64,000 nucleotides of DNA from Pseudarthrobacter sp. NamE2 (lineage in GTDB: Bacteria > Actinomycetota > Actinomycetes > Actinomycetales > Micrococcaceae), in assembly GCF_005796205.1 (NCBI RefSeq), contig NZ_VAHN01000001.1, forward strand, positions 124,001-188,000. Reading direction: 5' to 3'. Positions 43,219 to 53,178 of the stretch are shown here, one piece after another. How positions within the stretch are numbered: the first letter of the stretch is position 1; every line of letters begins with the position of its first letter. The notes under the pieces were generated by a model. The model was not told the origin of the DNA. It saw nothing but the letters and a program-made list of their open reading frames with translations, and ran no database searches. The translations under genes were made by a program, and so were the position numbers.

Positions 43219-43974
43219 ATGTCAGGCCACTCCAAATGGGCGACGACCAAGCACAAGAAGGCCGTCATCGACGCACGGCGTGCCAAGTCGTTCGCCAAGC
43301 TGATCAAGAACATCGAAGTAGCCGCACGAATGGGCGGACCGGACCTGGCCGGCAACCCCGGCCTGGAACTTGCCGTTACCAAGGCGAAGAAGACGTCCGT
43401 CCCCAACGACAACATTGACCGGGCCATCAAGCGCGGCGCAGGCCTGACCGGCGAGGTGGTGGATTACACCGAGATCATGTACGAAGCCCGCGGTCCGCAG
43501 GGCTCGGCGCTGCTGGTCGAGTGCCTTACCGACAACAAGAACCGGGCGGCGTCCGAAGTCCGCCTCGCCATCTCCCGCAATGGCGGCACCATCGCCGATC
43601 CCGGCTCCGTCAGCTACCTGTTCACCCGGAAGGGTGTGGTGAACCTGCCCAAGAACGGACTCAGCGAGGACGACGTCCTGATGGCAGTCCTGGACGCCGG
43701 AGCTGAAGAAGTCAAGGACAACGGCGAATCCTTCGAAATCCACTCCGAGCCCGGTGACCTGCCCGCCATCCGTGAAGCCCTCAACACTGCCGGAATCGAA
43801 TACGACACCGATGAAGTGGAATTCGTGCCCTCCATGCAGGTGGAGCTGGACGTGGACGGTGCACGCAAGTTCATGAGGCTTGCCGACGCGCTGGAAGACC
43901 TCGACGACGTCCAGAACGTCTACAGCAACGCCGATTTCAGCGACGAAGTCCAGGCCGCCCTGGAATCCGAGTGA
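43219..43974 (+). CDS. YebC/PmpR family DNA-binding transcriptional regulator
   Basis: 251 residues with the family start [24 protein letters not shown], then [17 protein letters not shown] and [15 protein letters not shown]. YebC proteins also help ribosomes over proline stretches in recent work on YebC2. The gene precedes ruvCAB, as in many bacteria, and starts 3 bp after pdxT, behind AGAGGAGAAGCG. Confidence 0.95.
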   Translation: MSGHSKWATTKHKKAVIDARRAKSFAKLIKNIEVAARMGGPDLAGNPGLELAVTKAKKTSVPNDNIDRAIKRGAGLTGEVVDYTEIMYEARGPQGSALLVECLTDNKNRAASEVRLAISRNGGTIADPGSVSYLFTRKGVVNLPKNGLSEDDVLMAVLDAGAEEVKDNGESFEIHSEPGDLPAIREALNTAGIEYDTDEVEFVPSMQVELDVDGARKFMRLADALEDLDDVQNVYSNADFSDEVQAALESE

Positions 43975-44024
43975 CGTCCGGCTTTGCCTGCTGAAGCCGG
44001 GTTCCTGCCAGGGAGCGGAAGCAG

Positions 44025-44603
44025 GTGACGCTTCGTGTCCTGGGGGTAGACCCCGGCCTGACGCGCTGCGGCATCGGCGTAGTGGATGTGGAGCGCAACC
44101 GGCGGGCCACCATGGTTGCCGTCGGCGTGGTGGGAACAACGCCCGAGGAGAGCCTTGACCAGCGCCTTCTGGTGATCGCTTCCGCCATCGATGAATGGCT
44201 GGACCGCTACGAGCCGCAGGTATTGGCCGTCGAACGCGTCTTCTCCCAGCTCAACGTCAGCACGGTGATGGGCGTCGCCCAAGCGTCCGGCGTGGTCATC
44301 GCAGCCGCCGCCCGGCGGGGGATTCCGGTGGCCCTGCACACGCCGTCGGAGGTCAAAGCCGCTGTGACGGGAAGCGGGTCGTCCAACAAGGACGCTGTGA
44401 CAAAGCTCGTCACCAAAATCCTGCGCCTTGAAGCCCCGCCCCGGCCCGCCGACGCCGCCGATGCGCTGGCGCTGGCCATCACGCACGCCTGGCGGGCGGG
44501 CAGCGGTGCAGCAGTCGCGACCACCGGACCCGGAAGTTCGTCGCTCACGCCCGCGCAGCGCGCCTGGGCGGAGGCGGAAGCCAAGGCGCGCCGTGCCCGC
44601 TGA
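44025..44603 (+). CDS. ruvC: Holliday junction endodeoxyribonuclease RuvC
   Basis: 192 residues: [17 protein letters not shown] with the first catalytic Asp, [21 protein letters not shown] (Glu), and the end with [17 protein letters not shown] (two Asp). It cuts four-way junctions after branch migration by RuvAB. GTG 44025 follows GGAAGCAG. Confidence 0.96.
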   Translation: MTLRVLGVDPGLTRCGIGVVDVERNRRATMVAVGVVGTTPEESLDQRLLVIASAIDEWLDRYEPQVLAVERVFSQLNVSTVMGVAQASGVVIAAAARRGIPVALHTPSEVKAAVTGSGSSNKDAVTKLVTKILRLEAPPRPADAADALALAITHAWRAGSGAAVATTGPGSSSLTPAQRAWAEAEAKARRAR

Positions 44604-44693
44604 ATGTCCATGCTGCTTGCTAGGGTATTCGTAGATATGTTCGGATAGCCGGTCCTCCCGCCCCGGGGCACGGCAGACACCAGGAGCTTGGCC

Positions 44694-45338
44694 TTGATCA
44701 GTTTCCTCCGCGGAACCGTAGCGCACATAGGCCTGTCCACGGCCGTGATCGACCTCAACGGCGCCGGCATGAGCGTCTTCGCCACCCCGCAGACCCTGAG
44801 CGGCCTGCGCACCGGCGAGGAAGGCAAGCTCTTCACCTCCCTGATCGTCCGCGAGGATTCCCTCACCCTTTTCGGCTTCGCCACCGACGACGAGCGCGAA
44901 GTATTCGACGTGCTCCTCAGCGTCAGCGGGGTGGGCCCACGCCTGGCCCTTGCCGTCCTGGCTGTCCACGATCCGGAGGCCATCAGGGTTGCGGCGCACA
45001 CAGGTGACAGCAAGACGTTCACCAAGGTGCCCGGCATCGGTCCCAAGGTGGCGGGACGGATCGTGCTGGAGCTCGCCGGGAAACTGGTGCCGCATGGCAC
45101 CGCCGGTTCGGCAGCCGCGCCCACCGCGGCCGAAGCCGCCTGGAAACCGCAGGTGGTTGCCGCAATGACCAGCCTGGGCTGGTCCGAGAAGGACGCTTCC
45201 AGCAGCATCGACAAGGCCCTTGCGGATGAGCCCGAGGTGTCGTTCCGCGGCAACGTGCCCGAAATCCTCCGGACCACGCTGCGCTGGCTGGGCCAGGACG
45301 GTGCACGCGCCGGCAACCGCGTAGGCAGCCGTGGCTGA
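44694..45338 (+). CDS. ruvA: Holliday junction branch migration protein RuvA
   Basis: 214 residues starting [12 protein letters not shown]. Domain I (OB fold), HhH regions ([28 protein letters not shown]) and a C-terminal domain III with [17 protein letters not shown] chose the TTG at 44694 because AGGAG is seven bases before; an upstream TTG adds two residues. The last bases overlap the ruvB start by 8. Confidence 0.95.
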   Translation: MISFLRGTVAHIGLSTAVIDLNGAGMSVFATPQTLSGLRTGEEGKLFTSLIVREDSLTLFGFATDDEREVFDVLLSVSGVGPRLALAVLAVHDPEAIRVAAHTGDSKTFTKVPGIGPKVAGRIVLELAGKLVPHGTAGSAAAPTAAEAAWKPQVVAAMTSLGWSEKDASSSIDKALADEPEVSFRGNVPEILRTTLRWLGQDGARAGNRVGSRG

Positions 45339-46419
45339 ACCATCGCTGGTGGCCGCGGGGGAGGAGCCGGAGGAACGGGCCATCGAGGCCGCCCTCCGCC
45401 CGAAGAACCTCGACGACTTCGTGGGCCAGCACCGGGTCCGGAAGCAACTTTCGCTGGTGCTCAAGGCGTCCCGCATGCGGGGCCGTACCGCGGACCACGT
45501 GCTTTTTTCCGGTCCGCCCGGCCTGGGCAAGACCACCCTGGCCATGATCGTGGCCGCGGAAATGAACGCCCCGCTGCGCCTCAGCAGCGGCCCGGCCATC
45601 CAGCACGCGGGCGACCTCGCTGCCATCCTGTCCTCGCTGTCCGAGGGTGAGGTCCTGTTCCTCGACGAAATCCATCGCATGTCCCGCCCGGCCGAAGAGA
45701 TGCTGTACATGGCCATGGAGGACTTTCGGGTGGACATCGTGGTGGGCAAGGGGGCCGGGGCCACCGCCATTCCCCTGGAGCTGCCGCCCTTCACCCTGGT
45801 GGGAGCCACCACCCGGGCGGGATTGCTTCCGGGACCGTTGCGCGACCGTTTCGGTTTCACCGGACACCTGGAGTTCTACTCCGTGCCGGAGCTGGAACTG
45901 GTCCTGCGCCGCTCCGCCGGGTTGCTTGACCTGAAGGTCAACTCGGCCGGCTTTACCGAGATCGCCGGCCGCTCCCGGGGAACGCCCCGCATCGCCAACC
46001 GGCTGCTGCGGCGCGTCCGCGACTGGGCGCTGGTGCATGGCATTGAACAGATCGACGCCCGCGCGGCCTCGGCCGCCCTGGACATGTACGAGGTGGACAA
46101 AAAGGGGCTGGACCGCCTGGACCGCTCCGTCCTGGAAGCCCTCATCACCAAGTTCGGCGGCGGGCCGGTGGGGCTGTCCACCCTGGCCATCGCGGTAGGG
46201 GAAGAAACCGAAACCGTCGAAACCGTCGCCGAGCCCTTCCTCGTCCGGGAAGGCCTGCTGGGCCGGACACCGCGGGGCAGGATAGCCATGGCGCCGGCGT
46301 GGACGCACCTCGGTTATGCAATTCCGTCGGGTGTCTTCGCACAGGAACAACTGGAGCTCTTCGAGCCGGATTCCGATGCCGCCGCGGCGGCGGGGGAGTG
46401 GGGCCCGGAAAGTCAATAA
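45331..46419 (+). CDS. ruvB: Holliday junction branch migration ATPase RuvB
   Basis: 362 residues. Walker [10 protein letters not shown], Walker [10 protein letters not shown], sensor 1 VGATTRAG, arginine finger RDRFG and winged helix at the end. Hexameric motor that drives branch migration with RuvA. GTG 45331 lies within the ruvA end, eight bases before its stop. Confidence 0.97.
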   Translation: MAEPSLVAAGEEPEERAIEAALRPKNLDDFVGQHRVRKQLSLVLKASRMRGRTADHVLFSGPPGLGKTTLAMIVAAEMNAPLRLSSGPAIQHAGDLAAILSSLSEGEVLFLDEIHRMSRPAEEMLYMAMEDFRVDIVVGKGAGATAIPLELPPFTLVGATTRAGLLPGPLRDRFGFTGHLEFYSVPELELVLRRSAGLLDLKVNSAGFTEIAGRSRGTPRIANRLLRRVRDWALVHGIEQIDARAASAALDMYEVDKKGLDRLDRSVLEALITKFGGGPVGLSTLAIAVGEETETVETVAEPFLVREGLLGRTPRGRIAMAPAWTHLGYAIPSGVFAQEQLELFEPDSDAAAAAGEWGPESQ

Positions 46420-46619
46420 CAGGCTCCGTCCAGCTTTTCCCCTTAGACTGGTATGACGCTCGGCACGTCCGGGCCTTAGTTTCTGCCGGCGCCATACAAA
46501 CTGGCCGCCACCGTGGGGAAGGGATTCCGCCAGGCTTCTGCCTGTCAGTCCGACCCCTGGCCGGAACAGGGCCGACGTGCCGGAAAAATCGGTTCGGCAC
46601 TTAAGGAACGGAATTCCCC

Positions 46620-47042
46620 TTGGATCTAATGTCAATTCTCTTGTTCGTCATGCTCGGAGTGTTCATCTTCATGATGTTCCGGCGCAACAAGAAGACGCAG
46701 CAGCAGCAGGCGGAGCTCCAGTCGAAGTTCGGCCCCGGCGTCGACGTCATGACCAGCTTCGGTCTCTTCGGCCGCATCGTCGACCTCGACGACGCGGAGA
46801 ACAAGGTCACCCTTGAACTGTCCCCGGGAAACCTCGCAACCGTCCACCGCCAGGCTGTCACCAAGATCATCGAGCCCGTGGTTGCAGAGCCCGTGGTTGC
46901 AGAGCCCGAGCCTGCTGCTCCGGCCGTACCGGACGATGCCTCGTCCCTGACTGGCCGCGAGGGCGGCAGCAGCGCTGCCCCGGCCGAAACACCCGACGAA
47001 ACCCTGAAGCGCCTCAACGACGAGGGCAAGAAGGACATCTAG
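46620..47042 (+). CDS. yajC: Preprotein translocase subunit YajC
   Basis: 140 residues: a single membrane helix (residues 4-19, SILLFVMLGVFIFMMF) followed by the YajC domain RNKKTQQQQAELQSKFGPGVDVMTSFGLFGRIVDLD. The C-terminal tail is long, acidic and Pro/Ala-rich with a tandem EPVVA repeat encoded by direct 15-base repeats. TTG 46620 or ATG 46629 could be the start; AAGGAACGG lies upstream. It forms part of the SecDF-YajC complex. Confidence 0.93.
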   Translation: MDLMSILLFVMLGVFIFMMFRRNKKTQQQQAELQSKFGPGVDVMTSFGLFGRIVDLDDAENKVTLELSPGNLATVHRQAVTKIIEPVVAEPVVAEPEPAAPAVPDDASSLTGREGGSSAAPAETPDETLKRLNDEGKKDI

Positions 47043-47079
47043 TCCCGCTGACCGTACGACCCTCTACCGCAGCGGACTG

Positions 47080-47116
47080 CCGCCGGTGCTGGCCCCAGCA
47101 GGCACCGGCGGTTCTT
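47080..47116 (+). terminator. Hairpin between yajC and secD (possible weak terminator or attenuator)
   Basis: A 10-bp stem (CCGCCGGTGC at 47080-47089, GCACCGGCGG at 47102-47111) with a 12-nt loop, followed by TTCTTCC. It ends about 25 bases before the secD start, so it may reduce read-through rather than end transcription. Confidence 0.5.
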
Positions 47117-47140
47117 CCATGATCAAGAGAAAGATCGACA

Positions 47141-48898
47141 ATGGCACGAACTGGCCCTAAGAAACCAGGCCTCCGGGTCCTGGTCTGGCTCGGTGTAATC
47201 ATCGCCGCGCTGACCGCTGTCCTGGCCGGCGGCACCCTCACCGGGCAGGCAAGCTGGGCGCCCAAACTCGCGCTGGACCTTGAGGGCGGAACCCAGATGA
47301 TCCTGGCGCCGAAGGTCGAGGGCGGTTCAGAGATCAACGAGGAACAGTTGAACCAGGCGGTGGCGATCATCCGCCAGCGCGTCGACGGATCCGGCGTCGC
47401 CGAGGCCGAAATCAGCACCCAGTCCGGGCGCAACGTGGTGGTCAGCCTTCCGGGAACACCCTCCAGCCAGACCCGCGACTTGATCCAGGCGTCCGCCGAC
47501 ATGAACTTCCGCCCGGTGTTGCTTAACGGTGCCGGCGCACCCGTCCCCGAGGAATCCCGCGCGCCGGAAGACCAGTTGCCCAAGCCGACGGCTGAGCCTG
47601 TAAACAGCAGTGACACCAACTGGATCACTCCCGAGGTCTACCGCCAATTCGAGGCCCTGGACTGTGACAACCCGTCGCAGGACGAGCAGGAGCGCTCCGA
47701 CCCCGCCAAGCCGCTGGTCACGTGTGAACCGGCTACGGACACCAATCCGGCGATCAAGTACATCCTTGGTCCGGTGGAGGTCAAGGGCAGCAACATCGTC
47801 ACCTCCTCCTTCCAGCTGCAGCAGGGCGCCCAGGGCGCCGTCACCAACGACTGGGCCGTCAACATCCAGTTCGACGACGAAGGCACCGCCAAGTTCAAAG
47901 AGGTCACCGAGCGCCTGAACCAGTTTTATGTGGCTGCGGGCGGCGAATCAGGAACCGACCCCAAGGCGCAGTTCGCCATCGTCCTGGACGACCAGGTCAT
48001 CTCCGCACCCCGTGCCCTTGCCGTGATCACCGACGGCCGTCCCCAGATCACCGGCGGTTTCACCGAGCAGACCGCCAAGACGCTGTCAGACCAACTCCGT
48101 TTCGGTGCCCTGCCCATCAGCTTCGAGATCCAGAGCGAGCAGCAGATTTCCGCCACCCTCGGCGGGGAACAGCTGCGGATGGGCCTCCTGGCGGGCCTGA
48201 TCGGCTTGCTGCTGGTTGTGGTCTATTCGCTCTTCCAGTACCGGGCGCTTGGCTTCGTCACCATCGCCTCGCTGGTGGTGGCCGGCATCCTCACCTACCT
48301 GGCCATCGCCATCCTCGGCTGGACCGAAAACTACCGGCTCTCCCTGGCCGGCGTGGCGGGCATCATCGTCGCCATCGGCCAGACGGCTGACTCGTTCATC
48401 GTCTACTTTGAACGCATCCGCGACGAACTCCGGGAAGGCCGCGGGCTGGTGTCCGCCGTCGAAAACGGCTGGAAGCGGGCAAAGCGCACGGTGCTGGCCT
48501 CCAAGGCCGTCAACCTCCTGGCGGCGCTGGTCCTGTACTTCGTGGCCGTCGGCAACGTCCGAGGCTTCGCCTTCACCCTTGGCCTCACCGCCATCGCCGA
48601 CCTCATCGTGGTGTTCATGTTCACGCACCCGACGCTGCAGTTGCTGGCCCGCACCAGGTTCTTCGGCGAGGGACATCCGCTGTCCGGCCTTGACCCCAAG
48701 CGCCTCGGGGCCGTGCCGCTGTACCGCGGTGCTGGACGCCTGCGGACCCCTGAAGTCAAGCCGGCAGTGGTCCGGGCCAAGAACGCAGGGGCAGCCGCTG
48801 AGGCTGAGCGCCGGATGACTATCGCTGAACGCCGCCTGGCGGAGAAGCAGGAGCAGCTTGCCGGTTCCTCCAAGACGGCAGCGAAGGAGAACAAGTAA
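47141..48898 (+). CDS. secD: Protein translocase subunit SecD
   Basis: 585 residues. N-terminal helix, large periplasmic part with the LALDLEGGTQMILAPK motif, and six-helix C-terminal channel with SISFEIQSEQQISATLGGEQ and GIIVAIGQTADSFIVYFERIRDELREGRG. It pulls proteins across the membrane using the proton gradient. The TAA stop shares a base with the secF ATG (TAATG). Confidence 0.96.
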   Translation: MARTGPKKPGLRVLVWLGVIIAALTAVLAGGTLTGQASWAPKLALDLEGGTQMILAPKVEGGSEINEEQLNQAVAIIRQRVDGSGVAEAEISTQSGRNVVVSLPGTPSSQTRDLIQASADMNFRPVLLNGAGAPVPEESRAPEDQLPKPTAEPVNSSDTNWITPEVYRQFEALDCDNPSQDEQERSDPAKPLVTCEPATDTNPAIKYILGPVEVKGSNIVTSSFQLQQGAQGAVTNDWAVNIQFDDEGTAKFKEVTERLNQFYVAAGGESGTDPKAQFAIVLDDQVISAPRALAVITDGRPQITGGFTEQTAKTLSDQLRFGALPISFEIQSEQQISATLGGEQLRMGLLAGLIGLLLVVVYSLFQYRALGFVTIASLVVAGILTYLAIAILGWTENYRLSLAGVAGIIVAIGQTADSFIVYFERIRDELREGRGLVSAVENGWKRAKRTVLASKAVNLLAALVLYFVAVGNVRGFAFTLGLTAIADLIVVFMFTHPTLQLLARTRFFGEGHPLSGLDPKRLGAVPLYRGAGRLRTPEVKPAVVRAKNAGAAAEAERRMTIAERRLAEKQEQLAGSSKTAAKENK

Positions 48899-49908
48899 TG
48901 TCAGGCTTCGCCAATTTCGGCAACGAGCTTTACACCGGGAAGCGCTCCTACGACTTCGTGGGCGCCAAGAAGATCTGGTTCCTCATAGCTGCCGTAGCGG
49001 TGGCCCTGTCCATCCTCATCCCGGTTGTCAAGGGCGGCTTCAACCTCGGCATTGAATTCCGTGGCGGATCGGAATTTACGGTCTCTAACGTACAGACCAC
49101 GGATGCGGCCCTGGGCGAGAAGGCCGTCACGGACGTCGTCGAGGGAAGTGTTCCCCGCGTTGCGAACGTCGCCGGAACCACCATGCGGATCCAGACGGAC
49201 AGGCTCACGGATGACGAAACGCTCCGCATCAAGGAGGGGTTGACCACGGCGTACGGTGTCACCGACAACGAGGTGACCTCCACTTTCGTGGGGCCCACCT
49301 GGGGTGCTGATGTCACCAAGCAGGCCCTGATCGGCCTGGTCATCTTCGTCCTGCTCGCGGCTGTCCTGATGGCACTGTACTTCCGCACCTGGAAGATGTC
49401 CCTCTCGGCCATCGCCGGCATGGCGGTCACAATGTTCGTCACTGCCGGTGTCTACGCGCTGAGCGACTTCGAGGTTACGCCTTCGGCGATTATCGGCTTC
49501 CTGACAGTGCTGAGCTACTCGCTGTACGACACGGTGGTGGTCTTCGACAAGATCCGCGAGAACACGGCGGATATCGACTCGTCCACCCGCCGCACCTTTG
49601 CGGAGGAAGTCAACCTCGCCGTCAACCAGACCCTTGTCCGTTCGATCAACACCATGATGGTTGCCATCCTCCCGGTGGGTGCCATCCTGTTCATCGGCGC
49701 CGGGCTGCTGGGCGCCGGGACGCTCCGCGACCTGTCGCTGGCACTGTTCGTCGGCATCCTCATCGGCACGGCAGCCACCATCTTCGTGGCCGCCCCGATG
49801 TACGCCTGGCTCCGCCGGAATGAGCCCGACCTCGTGAAGCAGGCCAAACGCGTGTCCCACCGCCGGAGCACTGAGCGCAGCGCTTCCGCGGCTCCCGCAG
49901 GGGCCTGA
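48898..49908 (+). CDS. secF: Protein translocase subunit SecF
   Basis: 336 residues. FNLGIEFRGGSEFTV is the P1-type motif, and the channel core includes FLTVLSYSLYDTVVVFDKIRENT. It starts at the last base of secD. A GC-rich hairpin follows at 49951-49986. Confidence 0.96.
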   Translation: MSGFANFGNELYTGKRSYDFVGAKKIWFLIAAVAVALSILIPVVKGGFNLGIEFRGGSEFTVSNVQTTDAALGEKAVTDVVEGSVPRVANVAGTTMRIQTDRLTDDETLRIKEGLTTAYGVTDNEVTSTFVGPTWGADVTKQALIGLVIFVLLAAVLMALYFRTWKMSLSAIAGMAVTMFVTAGVYALSDFEVTPSAIIGFLTVLSYSLYDTVVVFDKIRENTADIDSSTRRTFAEEVNLAVNQTLVRSINTMMVAILPVGAILFIGAGLLGAGTLRDLSLALFVGILIGTAATIFVAAPMYAWLRRNEPDLVKQAKRVSHRRSTERSASAAPAGA

Positions 49909-49950
49909 TCCGCCGCAACACGAGGGCCGTCAAAGCCAGGCCGCCTGTAA

Positions 49951-49986
49951 CGGGCCGGACAACGTGATTCCACGGGGTCCGGCCCG
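49951..49986 (+). terminator. Hairpin terminator after secF
   Basis: A 10-bp stem (CGGGCCGGAC at 49951-49960, GTCCGGCCCG at 49977-49986) with a CGTG/CACG inner stem. A run of T is weak (GCGTTT), so efficiency is uncertain. Confidence 0.65.
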
Positions 49987-50069
49987 CTGTGCGTTTAGGG
50001 GCCGGTTATAAAACTCACCGCCGTGGGGAATAGACTGAGGTAATTGAAACGGTGGTGAGGGGTGCTTCA

Positions 50070-52460
50070 TTGGAAGAACGTTCGGCGTCAGCGCCAACGG
50101 CACAGGGAGACAAGAATCCTGCCGGTGTTCAAACCGGGGCCGCGGCATCAGCGCGCCCTGGTTCGTTGGTGCCCGTTGACAACTCGGGGTCCCGCCCCAC
50201 GTTTCCCGGCCGCCGGGAACGGACCCGGTCCCGGCTGGCCCGGCTGACCGGACGGAACACGGCCACCTATTCGCCCATCCTGGAGCCGCTGCTCCGGACA
50301 GTCCGGGCCAACAACCCCAAAGAGGACTTCGACCTCATCCAGCGCGCGTTCGACGTCGCCGAACAGAGCCACCGGGGGCAGAAGCGTAAGAGCGGCGACC
50401 CCTACATCACCCACCCGGTAGCGGTGGCAACCATCCTCGCCGAGCTGGGCCTGAGCGGCACCACTCTCGCGGCGGCCCTGCTGCACGACACCGTGGAGGA
50501 CACGCCCTACACGCTGGAGGACCTCAAGCGGGACTTCGGTCCTGAAGTGGCCATGCTCGTGGACGGCGTCACCAAGCTGGACAAGGTCAGCTTCGGCGAG
50601 GCTGCCCAGTCCGAAACGGTCCGCAAGATGGTCGTGGCCATGGCCAAGGACATCCGCGTGCTGATGATCAAGCTGGCCGACCGGCTCCACAACGCCCGCA
50701 CGTGGCGCTTTGTGTCCGCCGAGTCTTCCGCCCGCAAGGCGCGGGAGACGCTGGAAATCTTCGCCCCGCTGGCACACCGCCTGGGCATGAACACCATCAA
50801 GTGGGAACTTGAGGACCTGTCCTTCGCGGCGCTCTACCCAAAGGTGTACGAAGAGATTGTCCGCATGGTGGGGGACAGGACGCCCGAGCGCGAGAAGAGC
50901 CTCAGCGTCATCCGCGACCAGATCACCGAGGACCTGCGGACCGCCCGGATCAAGGCGACCATCACCGGCCGGCCCAAGCATTACTACTCGATTTACCAGA
51001 AGATGATCGTCCGGGATAAGGATTTCGACGATATCAATGACCTGATGGGTGTCCGTGTCCTGGTGGACTCTGTCCGGGACTGCTACGCGGCCCTCGGCAC
51101 CATGCACTCGCGCTGGAACCCGCTCCCGGGCAGGTTCAAGGACTACATCGCGATGCCCAAGTTCAACATGTACCAGTCGCTGCACACCACGGTGATCGGC
51201 CCGGGCGGCAAGCCGGTGGAGATCCAGATCCGGACCCACGAGATGCACCGCCGCGCGGAATACGGCGTGGCTGCGCACTGGAAGTACAAGGACCAGCCCA
51301 ACCGGACAGCCGTCGGGCCGGGAAGCCCCCGTGACGGGGACATGGGATGGCTGCGGTCGCTGGTGGACTGGCAGCAGGAAACTTCGGATCCCGGCGAGTT
51401 CCTCGATTCGCTGCGCTTCGAAATCAACGCCCGCGAGGTGTTCGTCTTCACGCCCAAGGGTGAGGTCATGGCCTTGCCGGCCGGCTCCACACCGGTGGAC
51501 TTCGCCTACGCAGTCCACACTGAAGTGGGGCACCGCACCATCGGGGCACGTGTCAACGGGAAACTGGTCCCGCTCAACAGCGAATTGAACCACGGCGACT
51601 GGGTGGAAATTTTCACCTCCAAGGCCGAAGGCGCAGGGCCAAGCCAGGACTGGCAGCACTTCGTCAAGAGCGCCAGGGCACGGAACAAGATCCGGCAGTG
51701 GTTCAGCAAGGAACGCCGTGAAGAGGCGATCGACCGCGGCAAGGAACTGCTGACCCGCGCCATGCGGAAACAGAATCTTCCGTTGCAGCGGCTCATGACG
51801 CACGAGGCCCTGGCCGCGGTGGCCGAAGAGTTCAAGTACGTGGACATCTCCGGGCTCTACGCCGGTGTGGGCGATGGGCATACGTCCGCCCAGGCGGTCA
51901 TGGAGAAGCTCGTCGAGAGCCTCGGCGGGAACGAGAGCGCCGACGACGACATCACCGAAGTCAGCATCCCCACCCAGGTCACCAAGGCACGCTTCTCCGA
52001 CTCCGGTGTGGTGGTGCGCGGCGTCGGCGACGTCTGGGTGAAGCTTGCCCGCTGCTGCACGCCGGTGCCGCCGGACCCCATCCTGGGTTTTGTCACCCGC
52101 GGCTCCGGCGTTTCAGTACACCGGACCGATTGCACCAACATCTCCGACCTCAAGGACCAGCCGGACCGCATTGTGGACGTGGATTGGGCGCCCACCCAGT
52201 CGAGTGTGTTCCTTGTGGAGATCCAGGTGGAAGCCCTGGACCGCAAGTCGCTGTTGTCCGACGTAACCCGGGTACTGTCGGACAACCACGTGAACATCCT
52301 TGCCGCGAGCGTGCATACGTCCACGGACCGTGTGGCCATCTCAAGGTTCGCCTTTGAGATGGGCGACCCCAAGTACCTGAGCCACGTCCTCAGCGCCGTC
52401 CGCCGGATCGACGGGGTGTTCGACGTCTACCGGACCACCGGCAACAAGCGTCGGAGCTAG
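50070..52460 (+). CDS. relA: Bifunctional (p)ppGpp synthetase/hydrolase RelA/SpoT (Rel)
   Basis: 796 residues from TTG 50070, which has GAGGGG eight bases before; a GTG at 50052 is a longer option. HD hydrolase domain with [10 protein letters not shown] and the conserved HD, synthetase domain with [17 protein letters not shown] and [13 protein letters not shown], then TGS ([13 protein letters not shown]), zinc-finger region with CCTPVPPD and a C-terminal ACT domain. It makes and degrades the stringent-response alarmones; the Gram-positive single-gene Rel type. Both activities appear intact. Confidence 0.96.
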   Translation: MEERSASAPTAQGDKNPAGVQTGAAASARPGSLVPVDNSGSRPTFPGRRERTRSRLARLTGRNTATYSPILEPLLRTVRANNPKEDFDLIQRAFDVAEQSHRGQKRKSGDPYITHPVAVATILAELGLSGTTLAAALLHDTVEDTPYTLEDLKRDFGPEVAMLVDGVTKLDKVSFGEAAQSETVRKMVVAMAKDIRVLMIKLADRLHNARTWRFVSAESSARKARETLEIFAPLAHRLGMNTIKWELEDLSFAALYPKVYEEIVRMVGDRTPEREKSLSVIRDQITEDLRTARIKATITGRPKHYYSIYQKMIVRDKDFDDINDLMGVRVLVDSVRDCYAALGTMHSRWNPLPGRFKDYIAMPKFNMYQSLHTTVIGPGGKPVEIQIRTHEMHRRAEYGVAAHWKYKDQPNRTAVGPGSPRDGDMGWLRSLVDWQQETSDPGEFLDSLRFEINAREVFVFTPKGEVMALPAGSTPVDFAYAVHTEVGHRTIGARVNGKLVPLNSELNHGDWVEIFTSKAEGAGPSQDWQHFVKSARARNKIRQWFSKERREEAIDRGKELLTRAMRKQNLPLQRLMTHEALAAVAEEFKYVDISGLYAGVGDGHTSAQAVMEKLVESLGGNESADDDITEVSIPTQVTKARFSDSGVVVRGVGDVWVKLARCCTPVPPDPILGFVTRGSGVSVHRTDCTNISDLKDQPDRIVDVDWAPTQSSVFLVEIQVEALDRKSLLSDVTRVLSDNHVNILAASVHTSTDRVAISRFAFEMGDPKYLSHVLSAVRRIDGVFDVYRTTGNKRRS

Positions 52461-53072
52461 CCGGGCGAGCTTTTCCAAGGCCGCCTTTTTGTGGGGCACC
52501 CGGGGGCTTGCCTCAATCGCCAGGACCAGCAGACGCAGCCGCACGTCGTTCTGCGGGCGTGCCAGAAGGCCTGCGAGGGTGGGGACGGCACTCTCGGTGT
52601 CCACATGCAGGGCGATATCCAGCGCCGTGCGCAGCGGACTCGACACCATCAGGCCGCCCAGGCTGACAACGTCGAACGGGCCGAGCTTTACCTCGTGCAG
52701 GCTGCAGCCCCGCGTATTGCGGAGACTGGATACGCGCCGCTTGGTGTCCACGAGGAGGGCGAGCCTGTCCGGCTCGGCGGCACACCCGTAGATCCAGGCG
52801 GCCGTCATACGTCCCGCCACCACCCGCTGCCTGACTGCTGCCGGGACGGCACCGGCGGCAGCCCGGGCACGCAACTGCGGAGAAGCCAGCACCCCGGGCA
52901 GGGTATAGCCGTGCTGGTTGAGGCGGACCAGGAGTCCGTCCGATGCGAGGGACTGCAGCTCCGGTCCGGCGAACGGCATGCCGGGCGCATACAGTTCGGG
53001 AAACCGTGGCGGCGCAACCTGGCTGCCGGATAGGGAATCGTGCCCCGCAGGAGGAGCCGGTGGTGTTGCCAT
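52341..53072 (-). CDS. AbiEi-like antitoxin-type protein (orphan)
   Basis: 243 residues. The middle ([30 protein letters not shown]) is an AbiEi-type winged-helix start of the type IV antitoxin family, followed by [27 protein letters not shown] and [23 protein letters not shown]. No AbiEii toxin gene is beside it. The frame overlaps the relA 3' end by 120 bases in antisense, so the last 40 residues may be a chance extension. ATG 53070-53072. Confidence 0.7.
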   Translation of the reverse strand: MATPPAPPAGHDSLSGSQVAPPRFPELYAPGMPFAGPELQSLASDGLLVRLNQHGYTLPGVLASPQLRARAAAGAVPAAVRQRVVAGRMTAAWIYGCAAEPDRLALLVDTKRRVSSLRNTRGCSLHEVKLGPFDVVSLGGLMVSSPLRTALDIALHVDTESAVPTLAGLLARPQNDVRLRLLVLAIEASPRVPHKKAALEKLARLAPTLVAGGPVDVEHPVDPADGAEDVAQVLGVAHLKGEP

Positions 53073-53106
53073 TCGCCCATCCTGCCAAGCCCCGGTTGAA
53101 GCCGAC

Positions 53107-53145
53107 AGGCCCGGTTCCGGTATGTGGATAACCGGAACCGGGCCT
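53107..53145 (-). terminator. Terminator after the DUF349 gene
   Basis: A perfect 15-bp stem (AGGCCCGGTTCCGGT at 53107-53121, ACCGGAACCGGGCCT at 53131-53145) with a 9-nt loop, 33 bp after the DUF349 stop. It may protect the AbiEi-like gene from read-through. Confidence 0.8.
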
Positions 53146-53178
53146 GATGCGCGGAAGCCTACACTCAGGAAACCGGAA

